NCBI RefSeq assembly: GCF_037893015.1
Contig: NC_133663.1
Coordinates: 2,286,378-2,350,377, forward strand
DNA: 64,000 nt
Reading direction: 5' to 3'
Source: Macrotis lagotis
Taxonomy: Eukaryota > Chordata > Mammalia > Peramelemorphia > Peramelidae
Notes under the pieces: model-generated
The model's input: only the letters and a program-made list of their open reading frames with translations
What the model was told of the DNA's origin: nothing
Databases searched by the model: none
Shown here: piece after piece, positions 1 to 12,200 of the stretch
Position numbering within the stretch: the stretch's first letter is position 1
How the letters are laid out: every line of letters starts with the position of its first letter
Program-made: the position numbers and the translations under genes

Positions 1-47
1 CTGAGCTCAAAGGGTTGTAGTGTCTCATAAATTATAAGGAGAGGGCA

Positions 48-196
48 GTTAGGTGGATAAGAGCACCGGCCCTGGAGTCAGAAGGACCCGAGTACAAATC
101 TGACCTCAGACACTTAACAATTGCCCAGCTGTGTGACCTTGGGCAAGTCACTTAATCCCATTGCTTTAAATAATTAAAAAAAATTAAAAAAAATAA
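48..196 (+). mobile_element. tRNA-derived marsupial SINE
   Basis: The sequence shows the SINE head, the 'cctggagtcagaaggac' block, 'tgtgtgaccttgggcaagtcactta' and an A-rich tail of repeated aaat. It is a moderately diverged, nearly full-length copy. Confidence 0.85.
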
Positions 197-501
197 ATTA
201 TAAGGAGAAATTCAGGTTCAGTGAAGGGAGTGGTGATGTCACCCCTGGTGCCTGTTCCTCTGCCTTAAGAAATCTCCCAAGGCTCTTGGACGGAGCCTCT
301 GAAAGAGGAGCATGACTCCACCTTGACCATGCATGAGGGCCAAGCCAGGCCCATTCATCAGTGACTCTCAGATCTGGCCAGGGACCGCAGGCTAAGCGAC
401 GGGTCCTCTGTTGGGCTGGGGGCCGGAGGGGTGAGGGAAGCTCAGCCCGGCTCACCCGGACGGGGTGCACCCTGCTGCAAAGCCCTCCTCACCCACCCCA
501 G

Positions 502-582
502 CTACTGCTCCAGCAGTTCCTCCCCACTTTCTCACCTTATGATGTTCTGGATAGTTTGGGAGCTGCTGGCGTTCTTGACAAG
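502..582 (+). other. Candidate coding exon of an unidentified gene
   Basis: A C-rich tract ending in CAG precedes an 81-base open segment that closes with AAG before a good gtgagc donor. Read in phase 0 it gives 27 residues that start LLLQQFLPTFSP and end GAAGVLDK. I do not recognise the family. It may belong to a gene extending off the left edge, together with the segment at 1289, although the phases of the two do not join directly, so another exon would be needed. It could equally be a chance open segment in GC-rich DNA. Confidence 0.3.
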
Positions 583-809
583 GTGAGCCAGAGCCCTGTA
601 GATCTGCGCAACCAGCATGGCTCCGACTCACAAGGAGCTGAGGCTCAGACTTCCGTTGGCTCTGGAAGAGAGAGGGGAGGGCGTTGGCAGCAGCTGCGCA
701 ATCCCACAAGCCGAGAACTTGGGCCAGGTCGGCCTGGGCCTGGGCCTTCCCAGTGAGCTCACCTTGGACACAAAGCATGAGGGTTAAGGAAAACCAGTCG
801 GCCAATCAA

Positions 810-975
810 CACACAGCAATTATTGAACTCTCACTGTGTACCAGATGCTGCAGATGCAGAGAAAGACAAAACCTGGCCCCGGCCTTCAAGGAGCTGCCAC
901 TCTCGTGGGGAGGCAGCATGTGCGCAACCATGTCCATAGACGATGGAGGCCGGGTTAGATGGAGGCTGGGGGCGG
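810..975 (-). mobile_element. L2/MIR-type repeat fragment
   Basis: The stretch 'attgaactctcactgtgtaccagatgctg...ttcaaggagctgcc' is the reverse complement of an old L2 3' end (cactgtgccaggcactg / tcaaggagctcac pattern). It is diverged and lies between the two exon-like segments at the left end. Confidence 0.6.
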
Positions 976-1288
976 CTCGATGAGTTTGGGGGGGTGGAGA
1001 ACCTGGAAAGTTTCCTGCGGAACCAACAAACTACCATTCTGCCCCAGAGGTCCCCTCCTCTACCAGGAGGGAGGCGGCTGATGCACAGAAGATGCTCGGT
1101 GGCTTTCTCCTCTTGGTATCTCCAGGAGCTGCAGGCCCTTGGAGGAGGACCCTCCCCTCTTCCTCCAGATTGTTCCGAGTCCTTGTTTCTCCCACGGGCC
1201 ACCCTGGATCTCAGCCCTCAGTGGTCCATCTTCTTCTGACTCATTCAGGCCGATGTTTTTCTTGGTTTTTCTGTCCCCTCATTTCCAG

Positions 1289-1361
1289 TTACCTTGGCCT
1301 CCCCCTACTCAAGAGCCACCGCTTGGAGGAGATTCGGAGAGGAGCCATTCAGCGCATCTAG
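1289..1361 (+). other. Candidate terminal coding exon, unidentified gene
   Basis: A long pyrimidine tract (ttttctgtcccctcatttccag) is followed by an open segment which, entered in phase 2, reads YLGLPLLKSHRLEEIRRG then AIQRI and a TAG stop at 1359-1361. The basic/hydrophobic composition looks protein-like and the acceptor is strong. No family is recognised. In human the side of APOD away from PPP1R2 carries MUC20 and MUC4, and this segment does not resemble either. Confidence 0.3.
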
Positions 1362-1714
1362 CACTCGGCACCCCCAGGGCCCTGCCTCTGGGAGGAGGAG
1401 GAGTGATACCTCTGCTTGACTGCCCTTTGGGACCTCCCGGTTGGGATCACAGGGCTGTTCTGCTTGGGTTCACTGTGAGAGGGTTTCTGTCCTGCCGGTT
1501 TGTCTTTCTGTCCATCCCCAGCACTAAGTACAGGCCTCGTACAGACTTAGGAGCCCAATGCCTCTGGACTCGACTTGTGCTCATGCTGCAGACAGGAAGG
1601 GAAGTAAACTGGACTGGACTGTTCTGCTTCCCCCCAACCCGATGCCCAGCTTAGCCGTTGCTATGAGACCCTCCTGAGATGGTCACAAGTGATGTCACGG
1701 TGGTATTGTTCTTT

Positions 1715-1855
1715 TTTTGTTGTTTTGGGGCGTTTTGCAAGGCCATGGAGCTAAGTGACTTGGCCAAGGTCACACAGCTAGGACTTATTAAGTGTCTGAG
1801 GCTGGATCCAAACTCAGGTCCTCCTGCCTCCAGGGCCAGCCTGTTGTAGTGTCCC
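1715..1855 (-). mobile_element. tRNA-derived SINE, antisense
   Basis: A T-rich tail complement is followed by 'aagtgacttggccaaggtcacacagctagg' and 'aactcaggtcctcctgcctccagggccag'. This is the marsupial SINE in reverse orientation. Confidence 0.8.
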
Positions 1856-1859
1856 GCCT

Positions 1860-2970
1860 GGGGGGTTGACCTGGGAAGGCCCCTCCAGCCCAGATTGGGG
1901 TCTGGTGCTGCCTCTGTCTGTCCCACCTGCACCTGGGGGGGTGGACCTCCCCTGGCCCCGACTCTGATGGGGGGCACTGAAGACTGACCCGGAGGAAGCG
2001 GGAGGGGGCCCCGCAACATGGGGGGCCATGCCTAGGGCAAGCCGGGGTGCCAAGAGGGCCAGGTGAGGAGCGGAGCCCCTGGGGAGCAGCAGGGGGGGCA
2101 GTGAAGTGGCTGGGGGCCCTCCCCCCACTCTACCCCCACACCTCGAGAACCCCCTGGGCCACTGCTGCCTGGCAGGGGCGACCCCCCTAAGGACAACCCA
2201 TAACAGGTTGGGGTGGGGGACTTGTGACCAGCCAGCTCCTCCCCCTCCCCAGACCCCGTCCCCTGGTAGCCCCCAGGGGGGCTGGATGAGGTGGTCCCCA
2301 ATAGCTGGAGGTCACCTCGGGCCCCAGAGGGGGGTGGAGCCCCCATTTCCCAGCCACAGCCCTGCACTTGCTTGGCCCCCCTCCCCCCGGCTCTCCTGGT
2401 CCAGGGTCCCCCGGCTACAATGACTGCAGGCACCCCCAAAGCCCCCGCCCCGTGGGGTTCTAGTGAAGGAGTGCAGGCGCCTGGGCTGGGGGCTGTGGGG
2501 GAGGGTTAGTGGTTCCAGCTCAGGCCAGGACTTGGGTGCTGGGCTGGGGGGGGAGGGGGCTGGGCTGCTGTCTAAAGGGGGAGGGCCAGCCCCCCAGCCT
2601 CAGGTCAGAGCTCCCCAGAAGCAAAGAAAGGCCCCTCCTCTGCACCCTAGTCCTCCCCGCCACAGACGCCCCCATTTGGTCCTTCGGGGGACTGGCCCAG
2701 CTTCTGTGCCAGCCTCTCCTGCTTCTGCCCCTCGGCCAATAAGAACAGGCCAGAAGGGAGGCCATTCAGCCCCAAGCCCTGCGAGGGTCACCCACTGGAC
2801 AGGTCTGGGACCCCGCTCTGGCTCTCAGAAGCCCACACAGACCGTCAGGATCTTCCTCGCCCCCATGCTCAGGAAGTCCCCTTGACCAGAGCAGACCTGT
2901 CTCAGCTTAGCAGCTCACCTCCCCCAGGGTCACCCTGTGGGCCTGGTCAGGGGCAGGACTTCCTGACCCC
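1860..2970. other. GC-rich stretch without an identified gene
   Basis: This kilobase is very C/G-rich with many ccccc/ggggg runs and long open frames on both strands. The frames are proline- and glycine-rich with no recognisable domain, and I found no convincing splice sites joined to a conserved exon. CpG is not strikingly enriched, so it does not look like a promoter island. Confidence 0.4.
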
Positions 2971-2974
2971 CTGA

Positions 2975-3265
2975 CGGAGACAGATGCTCAGTGGTGAGAG
3001 CACCGGCCCTGAAGTCGAGGGACCTATGTTCAAATACAACCTCAAACGCTAGCTGTGTGACCTTGGACAAGCCCCTTCACCCTGACTGCCTCCCACCCAG
3101 GGCATCCCCAGTCGTCCGGATTCCTATCTGGCCACTGGGCTCAGATGGCTCCAGAAGAGAAAGTGAGGCTGGGGACTTAGCCCAGCCCCCCCAATCCAAT
3201 TCACACGCTTATTATGGCACCACCTCCCTGATGTCATGATCTTCTTTGAGAATGAAGGACAAACC
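2975..3265 (+). mobile_element. MAR1-like SINE with RTE-type tail
   Basis: A tRNA-like head (gagcaccggccctgaag, gctgtgtgaccttggacaag) continues into a tail containing 'gatgtcatgatcttctttgagaatgaaggacaaac'. The same head and tail occur in the antisense element at 26030-26322, which has a target-site duplication, so this is one composite SINE of about 290 bases. Confidence 0.75.
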
Positions 3266-3289
3266 TCATCCTTTCCTCCTAGAGACCTC

Positions 3290-3375
3290 CAGGGACAGGC
3301 CGAGGGCTTGGATTCAAATCTCACCTGAGTCAGGTACTCACTGGCTGAGTGACCTTGGATGTGCCACCACTTCCC
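3290..3375 (+). mobile_element. MIR-like SINE fragment
   Basis: The segment 'ttggattcaaatctcacctgagtcaggtactcactggctgagtgaccttgg' has the conserved MIR/tRNA-SINE core, diverged. Confidence 0.6.
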
Positions 3376-3524
3376 TGGCCTTCCCCGCACCAGGAGGGGG
3401 CTGGAGAGGAGAGCCCCCAGCCATCCCATCCCATTGGAGGAGCTAACAGACGTGCCGCTGATGTGTGAGGTATTACGCTAGACATGTGAACCATGAGCAG
3501 GGGCCTGCCTGTCCCCAAGGAGCC

Positions 3525-3712
3525 ACCGAGTTCAAATCTGACCTCCAACACTTCTAGCTGTGTGACCCTAGACAAGTCATTTAAACCCTGTTTGCCTCAG
3601 TTTCCCCATGTACAAAATGAAGTGGAGAAGGAAATGACAAAACCCCTCAGTAACTTTGCCAAGAAAACCCCATTGGGGTCACTGAGAGTTGGACACAACC
3701 GAAAATAAAAGG
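3525..3712 (+). mobile_element. SINE with 'tttgccaagaaaacccc' tail
   Basis: The core 'agctgtgtgaccctagacaagtca' is followed by 'cctcagtttccccatgtacaaaatg' and a tail 'tttgccaagaaaaccccattggggtca...gttggacacaaccgaaaata'. The same tail recurs at 5500, 12585 (antisense), 23430, 46310 and 61198, which defines a second SINE subfamily in this window. Confidence 0.8.
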
Positions 3713-3719
3713 GCTTAGT

Positions 3720-5490
3720 CCAAGAGAATGGCAGTAATGATGGGGACCAAGGATGGACTTCATGGGAGAGGTGACCTTTGAGCCGGGGATGGTGTCTGCA
3801 AACGCCCCAAGGTGGGAGAGCCCGGGTCTCCAATCCATGCTATCTGTGGAGCATGAACCTTGTCGACAGATTAGAGAGCCACAATGGGTGAGGGAAGAAC
3901 ATGGGCCATAATACCAAAGGGCAGATCTGATCAGGGAGAAGGGGCAATTGCCCGGCTTAACTGCCCCAGAGGACATTCAGCAGAATCTCACCCTCCTCCC
4001 AGCCCAAGACCCTCCTCTGCTCCTCTCCTCTGGCTGCCACCCCAGTAGAAACGCTGACCCTTAGCACCCACTGGATCCCAGCAGTGGCTCCCCCAAATCT
4101 CAGGCAGAGACCCCAGAGGTCCCTGAAACCTCTCCTTTCACAGAGGAGGAAACTGCCGAGGGGCTAACCACAGAGCCAGCCTCCAGCTGGGCAGCCCCCG
4201 GCAGGGCTTCTGCAGAGACAGACAGAGGTCCACAGACAGACCCCCAGAGAGAGCAGTCCGTCATGGTAACCGAACATGGCCAGAGGCGATAAACCTTTAT
4301 GAAGCGCCTGCTGTATGTCAGTGCTAAGCTGGTGGGGGGGGGCGGTGGTGCCAGGGCTGGTGCTGGCTTTGGAAGAACCTTTGAGGGCACAGAGGCCATG
4401 GAGCCCTGGGGAGCCACTCATGGCGCTGGCTGAGGACAGATCTGGAATGGCATGCTAGAGGGGCTACAAGGGGGAGGCTACATGTGGAGAGTGGGGACAG
4501 GCTGAGGCCTAAGAGGATGCCCGCTCAGGGGACAGGTCATGGTCACAGACCACTGACCAAAGGCAGGGAGGCAGAAGACCTTGTTCTTGGGATGCCCAGA
4601 TGCAGACTTAGCACTGGCAGGGCAATGGGAGATGGGCTTCTTGACCTTGGTTGAATCTGGGGCAGTGGGTGAGGCTTCTGAGGGAGTGCAGAGAAAGGAC
4701 CAGGGAATGCCTGTGTTTGGGGGGAAGAGGGTTGGAGCCCCAAAAGGGAGGCCTGTGGAGAACCAAGGGAGTGGGGCGTCCCAGCAGTGGAGAGAAGAGG
4801 GCCAGAGAAGGCAAGGGCTGGGAGGAAGGGGGAGAGGGAGCCTGAAAAGAGGTCAAGGAGAAGACAAATTTAGCAAAGATCGAACTTGGCAAGAATACAA
4901 CCAACCCTCAGCTTCGGGGCTTTAGAAGGGAAGTCACCAGATCTGGCGGCTGGACGTCTGACCAGGAGGAAAGACCAGGCAGTCCCTTCTCCCATCCCCG
5001 AGCTCCCATCCAGCATCTACCCTCCTTGCCCTCTTGAGGCCTTTCATCTCCACCCATCAGGATAAAGGTTCTTTTCTTTGGGGTCAGAAGGTAAATATTT
5101 AGGCTCAACTTGTGGAGAGAGTGGGCAAAGGAGGAGCCAGAGCTGGGTCAGGTCCAGATGAGGGACTCCAGAACCCAGCAGAAAAGAGAAAAGGTAGGTG
5201 AGAAATCAGAGACCACGGGCCACCAAAGTCCCCCCAGCTGTTGGCCACATGGGACAAGGAACCCCACCTGTCCCTGGGCTGGGGGAGGCAAGGGGGGGAA
5301 GGGAAGTAGACCTGATCTGCAGGACCCCCCCAAGGAGAGCTGGAGTGAAGAGGCCTCCCCCGGCGTAGCATCAGTGGAGAGCCCCACTCCCCACTTTGGG
5401 TCGTAGCTCTTCTGCTGGTCGTTTCCTGGCCAGTTACTGGCTATTACAGAAAACCTTGGTGAGTGGCTGCCGGGGCACCGGGGGCACCAC
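3720..5490. other. Intergenic sequence, no gene seen
   Basis: Mostly unique-looking sequence. A short antisense L2-like trace lies near 4290-4330 (tttatgaagcgcctgctgtatgtcagtgctaag). Open frames here are short, overlap on opposite strands and show no domain. Confidence 0.4.
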
Positions 5491-5494
5491 AGTG

Positions 5495-5700
5495 GATAGG
5501 TCACCGCATCTAGAGGCAGAAAGCTTGGAGTTCTAATTCAGCCTCAAGACACTTACTGGCTTTGTGATCCTGGGTACTCCCTCAGTTTCCTCATCTGTTA
5601 AATGATCCAGAAAAAGAAATAGCAAACCATTCCATGATCTCTGCCAAGAAAACCCCAAATGGGGTCATGAAGAGTTGGACACGACTGAACCAACCGAGCA
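5495..5700 (+). mobile_element. SINE with 'tttgccaagaaaacccc'-type tail
   Basis: The segment runs from 'ggataggtcaccgcatctagaggcag' through 'cctcagtttcctcatctgtta' to 'ctctgccaagaaaaccccaaatggggtcatgaagagttggacacgactgaac'. It is a nearly complete copy of the same subfamily as 3525. Confidence 0.85.
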
Positions 5701-6394
5701 CCACCTCCTGGGCTGGGCGCCAACTCAACAAACATCGAGGCCTTCCAAAAAGTATACCTCGTTTAAGCCTCATCACTACCCTGGCAAGCAGCTGCTAATA
5801 TTCCCATTTCAAGATGAGGAAACGGAGGCAAACAGCAGTTCAAGGACTTTTCTTAGCCAGTTAGTGTTTGAGGTGGGGTTTGACTGGGCATTTTCCAGGC
5901 TCTAGACCTGCCCCTCTTGCGCCACTTGTCCTTCATGCTGATTTATTTTATTTTTTCCCGATGACAGGCAAAGTTAGTTTTCGTAGTTTTTAAGCTTTTG
6001 AGTCCCCAGTTTCTGCCTCTTTGCCTTCCCTGCCCCGTCCTCAGCACTGACCGGTCTGATAGAGGTCATACACATGCAGTCACGTCCAACATGTTTCCAG
6101 ATCAGTCATGTTGTCAAAGAAGGATCAGAACAAAGGGGAAACCACGAGAGGGAGAGGAAGGCGCAAAAGCGGTTGTGAACAGTGAGCACAGGCTGCTTTG
6201 CTCTGCACTCAGACTCCACGGCGTCTTCCCTGGACGGGCACGGCCGTCCCAAGTCTCTCGGCATGGCTCTCGGTCACTGAGCCGTGAGAGGAGCCGAGGC
6301 CATCGGAGCTGAGCGTCCTGCCGTGCGGCTGTCGGTGGGGTGCTGGTCTCCTGCTCCTGCTTCCAACCTTCTTGTACCAAGTGGCATTTATTTT

Positions 6395-6542
6395 TTTTAA
6401 GTTTTTGCAAGGCAAATGGGGTTAAGTGGCTTGCCCAAGGTCACACAGCTAGGTCATTATTAAGTGTCTGAGTTCAGATTTGAACTCAGGTCCTCCTGAC
6501 TTCAGGGCCGCTGCTTTATCCACTACACCACTATGCCACCCC
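6395..6542 (-). mobile_element. tRNA-derived SINE, antisense
   Basis: The reverse complement gives the full core with the tail 'tttgcaaggcaaatggggttaagtggcttgcccaaggtcacacagctagg'. The flanks 'taccaagtggcattta' occur on both sides (6374-6389 and 6543-6558), a perfect target-site duplication. Confidence 0.9.
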
Positions 6543-6559
6543 CTACCAAGTGGCATTTA

Positions 6560-8250
6560 TGAAGCGCCGCGTACATACCAGACTGCTCTAAGCCCCGGGA
6601 TAACAGAATACCCCCTCCCGGAAGAGCTGCTGTCTAAGTGGGGAGACTCCAAATCAGTGTCCATCCTCCATCTCCCGGAGAGGAATCAGAGATTCAGAGC
6701 AGAGCCCCAAGGGAAATCGAGTGGGGGGGATGAGGAGGGAGGCTCCCCCAAGCAGGGGGTGAAGGCCTTAGAGGATTTCAAATTGGTTCTGGAGGTTGTA
6801 GAATGGCGAGGGGGCTGCCGGTAAGAGAGATGCTTCCTCAAGTGGGTGGGGAGGCTTGTTCAGCCATCCGCGGCCTTTAGGAGGCAGGGGCAGAAGAGAG
6901 GGGACGTGTCCTGGAGAAGAATTGCTTCTAGCATGTTCTGGTCCGGCTGCCCGGACCTTCCTTTTCTCCATCTGCTTAATTATTGAAGTTCTGGCTTCCT
7001 TCCCTCATTGAGTCGGTGTGGAAGCCCCTCACCAGGGGATGGCTGGTGCCGGGAGAAATGCCAAGAGCCCAACCTGGACCCAGGAGTGAACTTCTGTGAC
7101 CTTGGGCAGTAGCCGGGAGGCTGGAGATTCTCAAAGATGGTTTGTGTAGCTGAAGGAGGAGGAGACCACCTCGGAACTGTCAGAGCTCCAAGGCTTTGTA
7201 CTTCTTGGCTGGGATAGAGGCCCCCATGGCGCAGGGGCACAGCTGAGCACTACAAAGGCAGGGCCTGGAGCATTTTGCAGTGACCTTCCTTGAATTTGGA
7301 ATGATCTCCTCTCCTTTAAAACCCACTTAAAGTGGGCACCAGTTAGGAACCCACCCTGAGCCCTGGTCCCCCCAATATACATCCAGAGCCCCCTTTTCTT
7401 CCAAATCCCTCTTGGCAAATCTGGCGGGGGCCTCCAGAGGGTGAGGTGGGGAGTGCTTTCAGATCCCTGGTTACAGGAGACCCCCTTAGTCCTTCTCTCT
7501 TGGAGGGCTGGCCTTCTGAATCAAATGAGGGGAGAGGCGGTGCGCAGCAGGATGGGTGCCCCAGATCCCTCAGCTTTGCTCCCCTAAGCTCCAGATGGAC
7601 AGCCTCAGCACCTTCTGCACTCATCCTCTGGTTAGCGGGGAGCTTTGGGCCAAGGCGCCTCTGTCTCCTCCTTAGCCCGTCCTCCTCCAGACTTCTAGCT
7701 TCCTCCTCCTCTTCCTCTTCATCACCCAGCCTCATGAGCTTAATCAATACCCCCTTGATGCCCAAAGTCGATCAGTTCTCAGGGCTCAGCATCTGCAGCT
7801 CTTTCCTTGCCTCTGCTGACACATCCTTGGCCCTTGTGCAGATGAACAGCTCACAGCCTCCACTTCAGCCTCCCTGCCTCCCTCCCTGATCCCGAGGGTC
7901 CAGTTCCTCCTAGGGCACAGGGCTGACCCCAGGGATTCGAGGGCAAGATAGACACGTCTCAGTCAGCAGGGGGGCCCCCCACAGCTAGCTCCCCACACCT
8001 TTCTAGCCCCAAACTCCCACTCAACATTTCACGGTCCCTTTCTAGGGACACGAGCAGCGGCCCCACCCAGAATGCCTCCTCCTCGGCTCGGGCTTTCAGA
8101 ATCCTCGCGTCCACAACTGACTAAGGGACCTTCACAAAGGCCCCCAGCATGGTGACCGGAAGAGGAGCAAGAAGCACTCAAGGTGGGAAGGGATGAGGGA
8201 TAGTGGCACGCCACAGGTGAAGGGACCGCCACACGGATGAAGGAGAGCAA
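6560..8250. other. Intergenic sequence, no gene seen
   Basis: No splice-bounded conserved exon was recognised. An antisense frame near 7343-7765 contains a glutamate run produced by the CT-rich stretch 7700-7730, and I regard it as non-coding. Confidence 0.4.
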
Positions 8251-8321
8251 ATGGGGAAGGGGAGAGAAAGGGGGAGAGAGAGGAGAGACAGAGAGAGTCG
8301 GAGAGGAGGACAGACAGACAG

Positions 8322-8377
<56 letters not shown>

Positions 8378-8397
8378 AGAGGAGGACAGACAGACAG

Positions 8398-8442
<45 letters not shown>
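8251..8442 (+). repeat. (GA)n microsatellite with a duplicated block
   Basis: Nearly pure GA dinucleotide repeat over about 190 bases. It is organised as two copies of a 76-base block: each starts with GTCGGAGAGGAGGACAGACA (8297 and 8373) and is followed by a long (GA)n run. The same-frame peptides are Arg/Glu or Ser/Leu repeats and are not genes. Confidence 0.95.
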
Positions 8443-8446
<4 letters not shown>

Positions 8447-9059
8447 CATGGAACAGGCCCGTGTTGAGTTCTGCAGACACATGCCAGACAAACCCAGTGA
8501 CTGCCCTCCGGAAGCTTACCTTCTAAGTGTGCAGGTGTGACCGGCCCAGTGTGCGGAAGGGCATGTGGGACAGGAGCAGGCATGGCCTGCAGTGGCCCAA
8601 GTCCAGTCAGACCCCAGGAAGCTGTAGAGGCTCAGCCTACCTTGGAGAAGGAAATAGCGGGCAGCAGGCCTGGACAGGGAATGGATAGCTGGGCCTCTGT
8701 GCTCAGAGGTCCTCAGGTTCTTTGCGGTTTCTCCACTTTGGCTTCTGCTGACTGATGGGCCTCTCCGTTGCGGGCCAATGGTCCAAACTCCACACTTTAC
8801 TGATGAGAAGCGTTCCTTTCAAGGCTGGCCCAGATGGCCCGGAGTAGGGGGCTAGGGTTGTCCTTGAAACACCCAAGGCCCAGTTGGGTCCTGATTGTGC
8901 TACCCTGGGAAGGAGGACCAGACCAAGGAGAACTGAGCAAGCTGGAGGTGAGGGGTTGGGGGAGGGGGAGGCTCAGCAAAGAGCTTCCACCAGGGCTATG
9001 TGGGGAAAGGGGCCTGTTACCTTTGTGCAACAAGATGGAGAGAAGACTGCGGAGGGATC

Positions 9060-9195
9060 CTGGTGAGGGGATCACGAAAGGGAGGAAGTGAGGGAGGGAG
9101 GAAGGGAAGGGAGCAAGAAAAGGAAAAAGGGAGGGAGGGAGAGAGGAAGAAAAAGAAGGGATGGAGGAAGGATTGGAGGAGGCGATGGTATTAGA
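9060..9195 (+). repeat. Purine-rich low-complexity tract
   Basis: GGGA/GAAA-type repeats (gaaagggaggaagtgagggagggaggaagggaa...) on the + strand with almost no pyrimidines. Confidence 0.85.
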
Positions 9196-9209
9196 AAGAA
9201 GAGAGCTGG

Positions 9210-12200
9210 GGGCTGAAGCCACAAACTGGAGGAGACAGGATGGGTCAGTGGAGGGGGTATTCAGGATCCTGCCCCCTCCCCATGCTCCTGCTTCCCCAGG
9301 ATCCTCTCGCTGGCCCTAGGCCTCAGGTATCCTGCCTCCTTTCTTGTCCCCCCCTGGAGTCCCTCCCAGGGAACAATTTCAGGTAGAAATTAGGAGACCC
9401 ATTGACCCCTGAGAGGTGGGAAGCCTCGGAGACAGGCTGGCTTCCCTTGTGAAGGAGGAAAGCTCCAGACAGATTAATCTGAGCAAGGCTGGGACCTGCT
9501 AGTTTGTGGGGGGGGGTTCCTGATACCCCAGCCCACCCCATCTCATTCTCCTGCCCAGTTCAGCTGAATTCTTGACATAAAGAGGGGCCAGGTCTCTCCC
9601 CCAGAGGCTCCTCTCACTCTAATCAGAAGCCCCCCCATACCCACTGGGCAAGGCGGGCCTGGACATCCGCAGACCTGGGCACACAGGACAGCAGATAGTC
9701 CAATAGGTTCTACTGACTAAGATTTGACTTTAATAATGAGAACTTTGCATCCTAGGGGACCTGGAGGTCAAGAGGTAGAGAGAGAAAAACTAAGTCCCAA
9801 GGAAGAAATTGTGAGATCTCAGGTCTCCAAGGGAGCTTGGAGACCATCTAATCACCTCTACTCATTTTACAGGGGAGGAAACCCTAGACTCCTGGTAGAG
9901 TAACAGGGTCTGAGGGAGGGATGTGGCCAAGAGAAAGACAAAGCCCCACGAGAGACCAAGAGCCCTTTAGGACTCCACACTCCCTCCACTGAGGCTGATG
10001 GCAGGGCCTTTGGAAGTTCGAGAGTCACTTGAGTCCAACGAGTCCTCCCCATCCCATGCAGTTGGCCTGGTTGGGAGAACCTCCAGGCCTCTAGAGTCAA
10101 AGCCTCCCTAAGACTTCTGACCAAGAGGTGTCCTGTGGGCTGCTGCAGCCTCCAGCCCCTTTGTCCCTACCAGCTTCTGATACCATCCCTCCATTCACGG
10201 GGAGCCTCACACATTATGTCACTCACACATCCTAGACCACCCCCCCAGAGCAGAAGAAGCTGGGCAAGGGGGACCCTATTCACTGGAGTGGGGGCTGGGA
10301 GGTCCAGCCCCTGCCCTGCACCTTCTTACCTTAAGGATGCCCCAGGCATCTTTCCATTTCATTTACCATGGTTTAGATGCCAACGTGCCAAGCCATCCCG
10401 ATCTCAATAACCTCAGTGGCCTGGCCCAAGAAGTCCATGGAACCTGAGGGAGAACCCCAAGTCTGTGACCTCACAATGACCCAGGGGAGGTCTCTCCAGA
10501 GGCGGCCAGGAAAGAACGGTCTGACCCTCCCAGGGCTCAAACCTCGGAGGGCAGTCTTCCCTTTCAGACAAGGTGCTCCCTCCTACCCTGCACTTGCCCC
10601 CAGATGGGCTGTGCTGAGAGAGGCTCCCAAGCCCCAGGGCCAGGAGGGACCTTCCCCAGAGAACTTCCCCACCATCTCCCATCAGGGGCCACAGAAAGGG
10701 CTCATTGAAGATGATCCCTGGAAGGAAAGTCCCGTCCTGGGAGGATGCCTCTCCTTCCCTCTCGCTCCAGGGGCCAGGAGGGGCCACCCCTGGACCAGAG
10801 GCTGAGGCTGGATGAGATCCCATATATTTTTTTTCTGTTCTAGACACTCTTCTGGGAATCAAGCTACTTTGACTCTGTGGCGGTGTCTCCTGGCAGAACC
10901 ATGGAAACCTCAGCTCAGGTAGAACCGCTGCCTGTGGGCAGTCTTGGGGAGAAGGGGTCAGTCAGGCCAGACAGTGGTGAGGCCCCCAGACAGGGGGCCC
11001 TGACCCTGGAGCTGGCAGGTCTGGGGAGATCCTCTGCCTCTCTCCTCTCCCTCCCCGACTCCAGGGTGGCCCTGAGGGTGACCCAAGGATCCCTTGGTTC
11101 TAAAGATAGGACTATTATCCTGGAGTCTCAGAGCTGGGGATGCCCAGCTTAATGGCGATCTGTCCCACCTGTCCTTCCCTTCTGTGCCCAGACTTCAGGA
11201 CAGAAAACAATTTTTCCATCTTGGCAGACAATTCCCTGTTCCTCTAGAAAGCCTTCTTAGGAATGTGTGGCAACATCTGGCCTCCAGTGGCAAGCCTGGG
11301 CACCTTGGCTATTGAAAAGTGCCCAGAGAAAGACTGCCAGAATGGGGAAGGGCATGGGGGTTCTGCCTGCCCTGAAAGCACCAAGCCCTTAGGCCCAGTC
11401 TGGATAGCCCCTCCCAGGCCGGAGGACATGGCAGGGGGCTTCTAGGCCCTTCCAGCTCAGAGATCCTGAGAATTTCTGGTTCTGATAATGGTGCCTTTTG
11501 AAACTTTGGTTTTCAAATTAAACTAGTAATAAGCCATATGTCCATAATATTCCAAGTTCTGTTGAGCACTTCTTCCTCAGGGCTTCCATGACAGAATAAG
11601 TACCAGTTGGATCAGCCCTCTTTACACAGGAAGAAACCGAGGCAGAGACAGGTGGCCTGCTTGCCGGTCAGTGGCAGAGTGAGGATTCAGGAGGCTTGAG
11701 TTGGAAGGGTCTCTCCCTCTGACATCCTTAAGGAAGGATCATCAGACCTGGTTCCAGGGATGCCCACTCCTTTTGGGAGAACCCCCACATCTGCCCCTCT
11801 GGGGTCAAGCAGAAGGAACTCTCGGAACAGCGGATGATCCTTCGATTAGGTGAAGACAATTATCAGGGCCCCCCTCCAGAGGAGCCCTCCATAGCCAGGG
11901 ATTCCAGTTGCTCCTCCCCAGGCCAGACCTCCAGGGCCTTGGCCTCACTGGCTGCCTCCTCTGGATGCTCCCTAGTTCATCCATGTCCTGGTGCCCAGAA
12001 ATGACCCTAGTCCTCTGGTGAGGGCTGACCAAGAGAACACAAGACCCAGGATCCTGTCCTCCCAATTCAGTCCGACTGGACATCATGGTATTGCCTGGCC
12101 CTTGACAGTAGATGATGGATAGTCCTCATGATAACCCTGTGAGTGGCCAAAGTTAGTGCCCTCTGAGGGGAGGTGGCTTTGGATGGCTCCAGAGGGTCTA

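Noticed and set aside
7343-7765. Minus-strand frame with a run of glutamates (DEEEEEEEARSLEE)
   Set aside because: The Glu run comes from a CT-rich stretch. No splice-consistent neighbours or recognised domain were found.
8029-8583. Open frames encoding long Ser-Leu or Arg-Glu repeats
   Set aside because: They are translations of a (GA)n/(CT)n microsatellite present in several frames at once.
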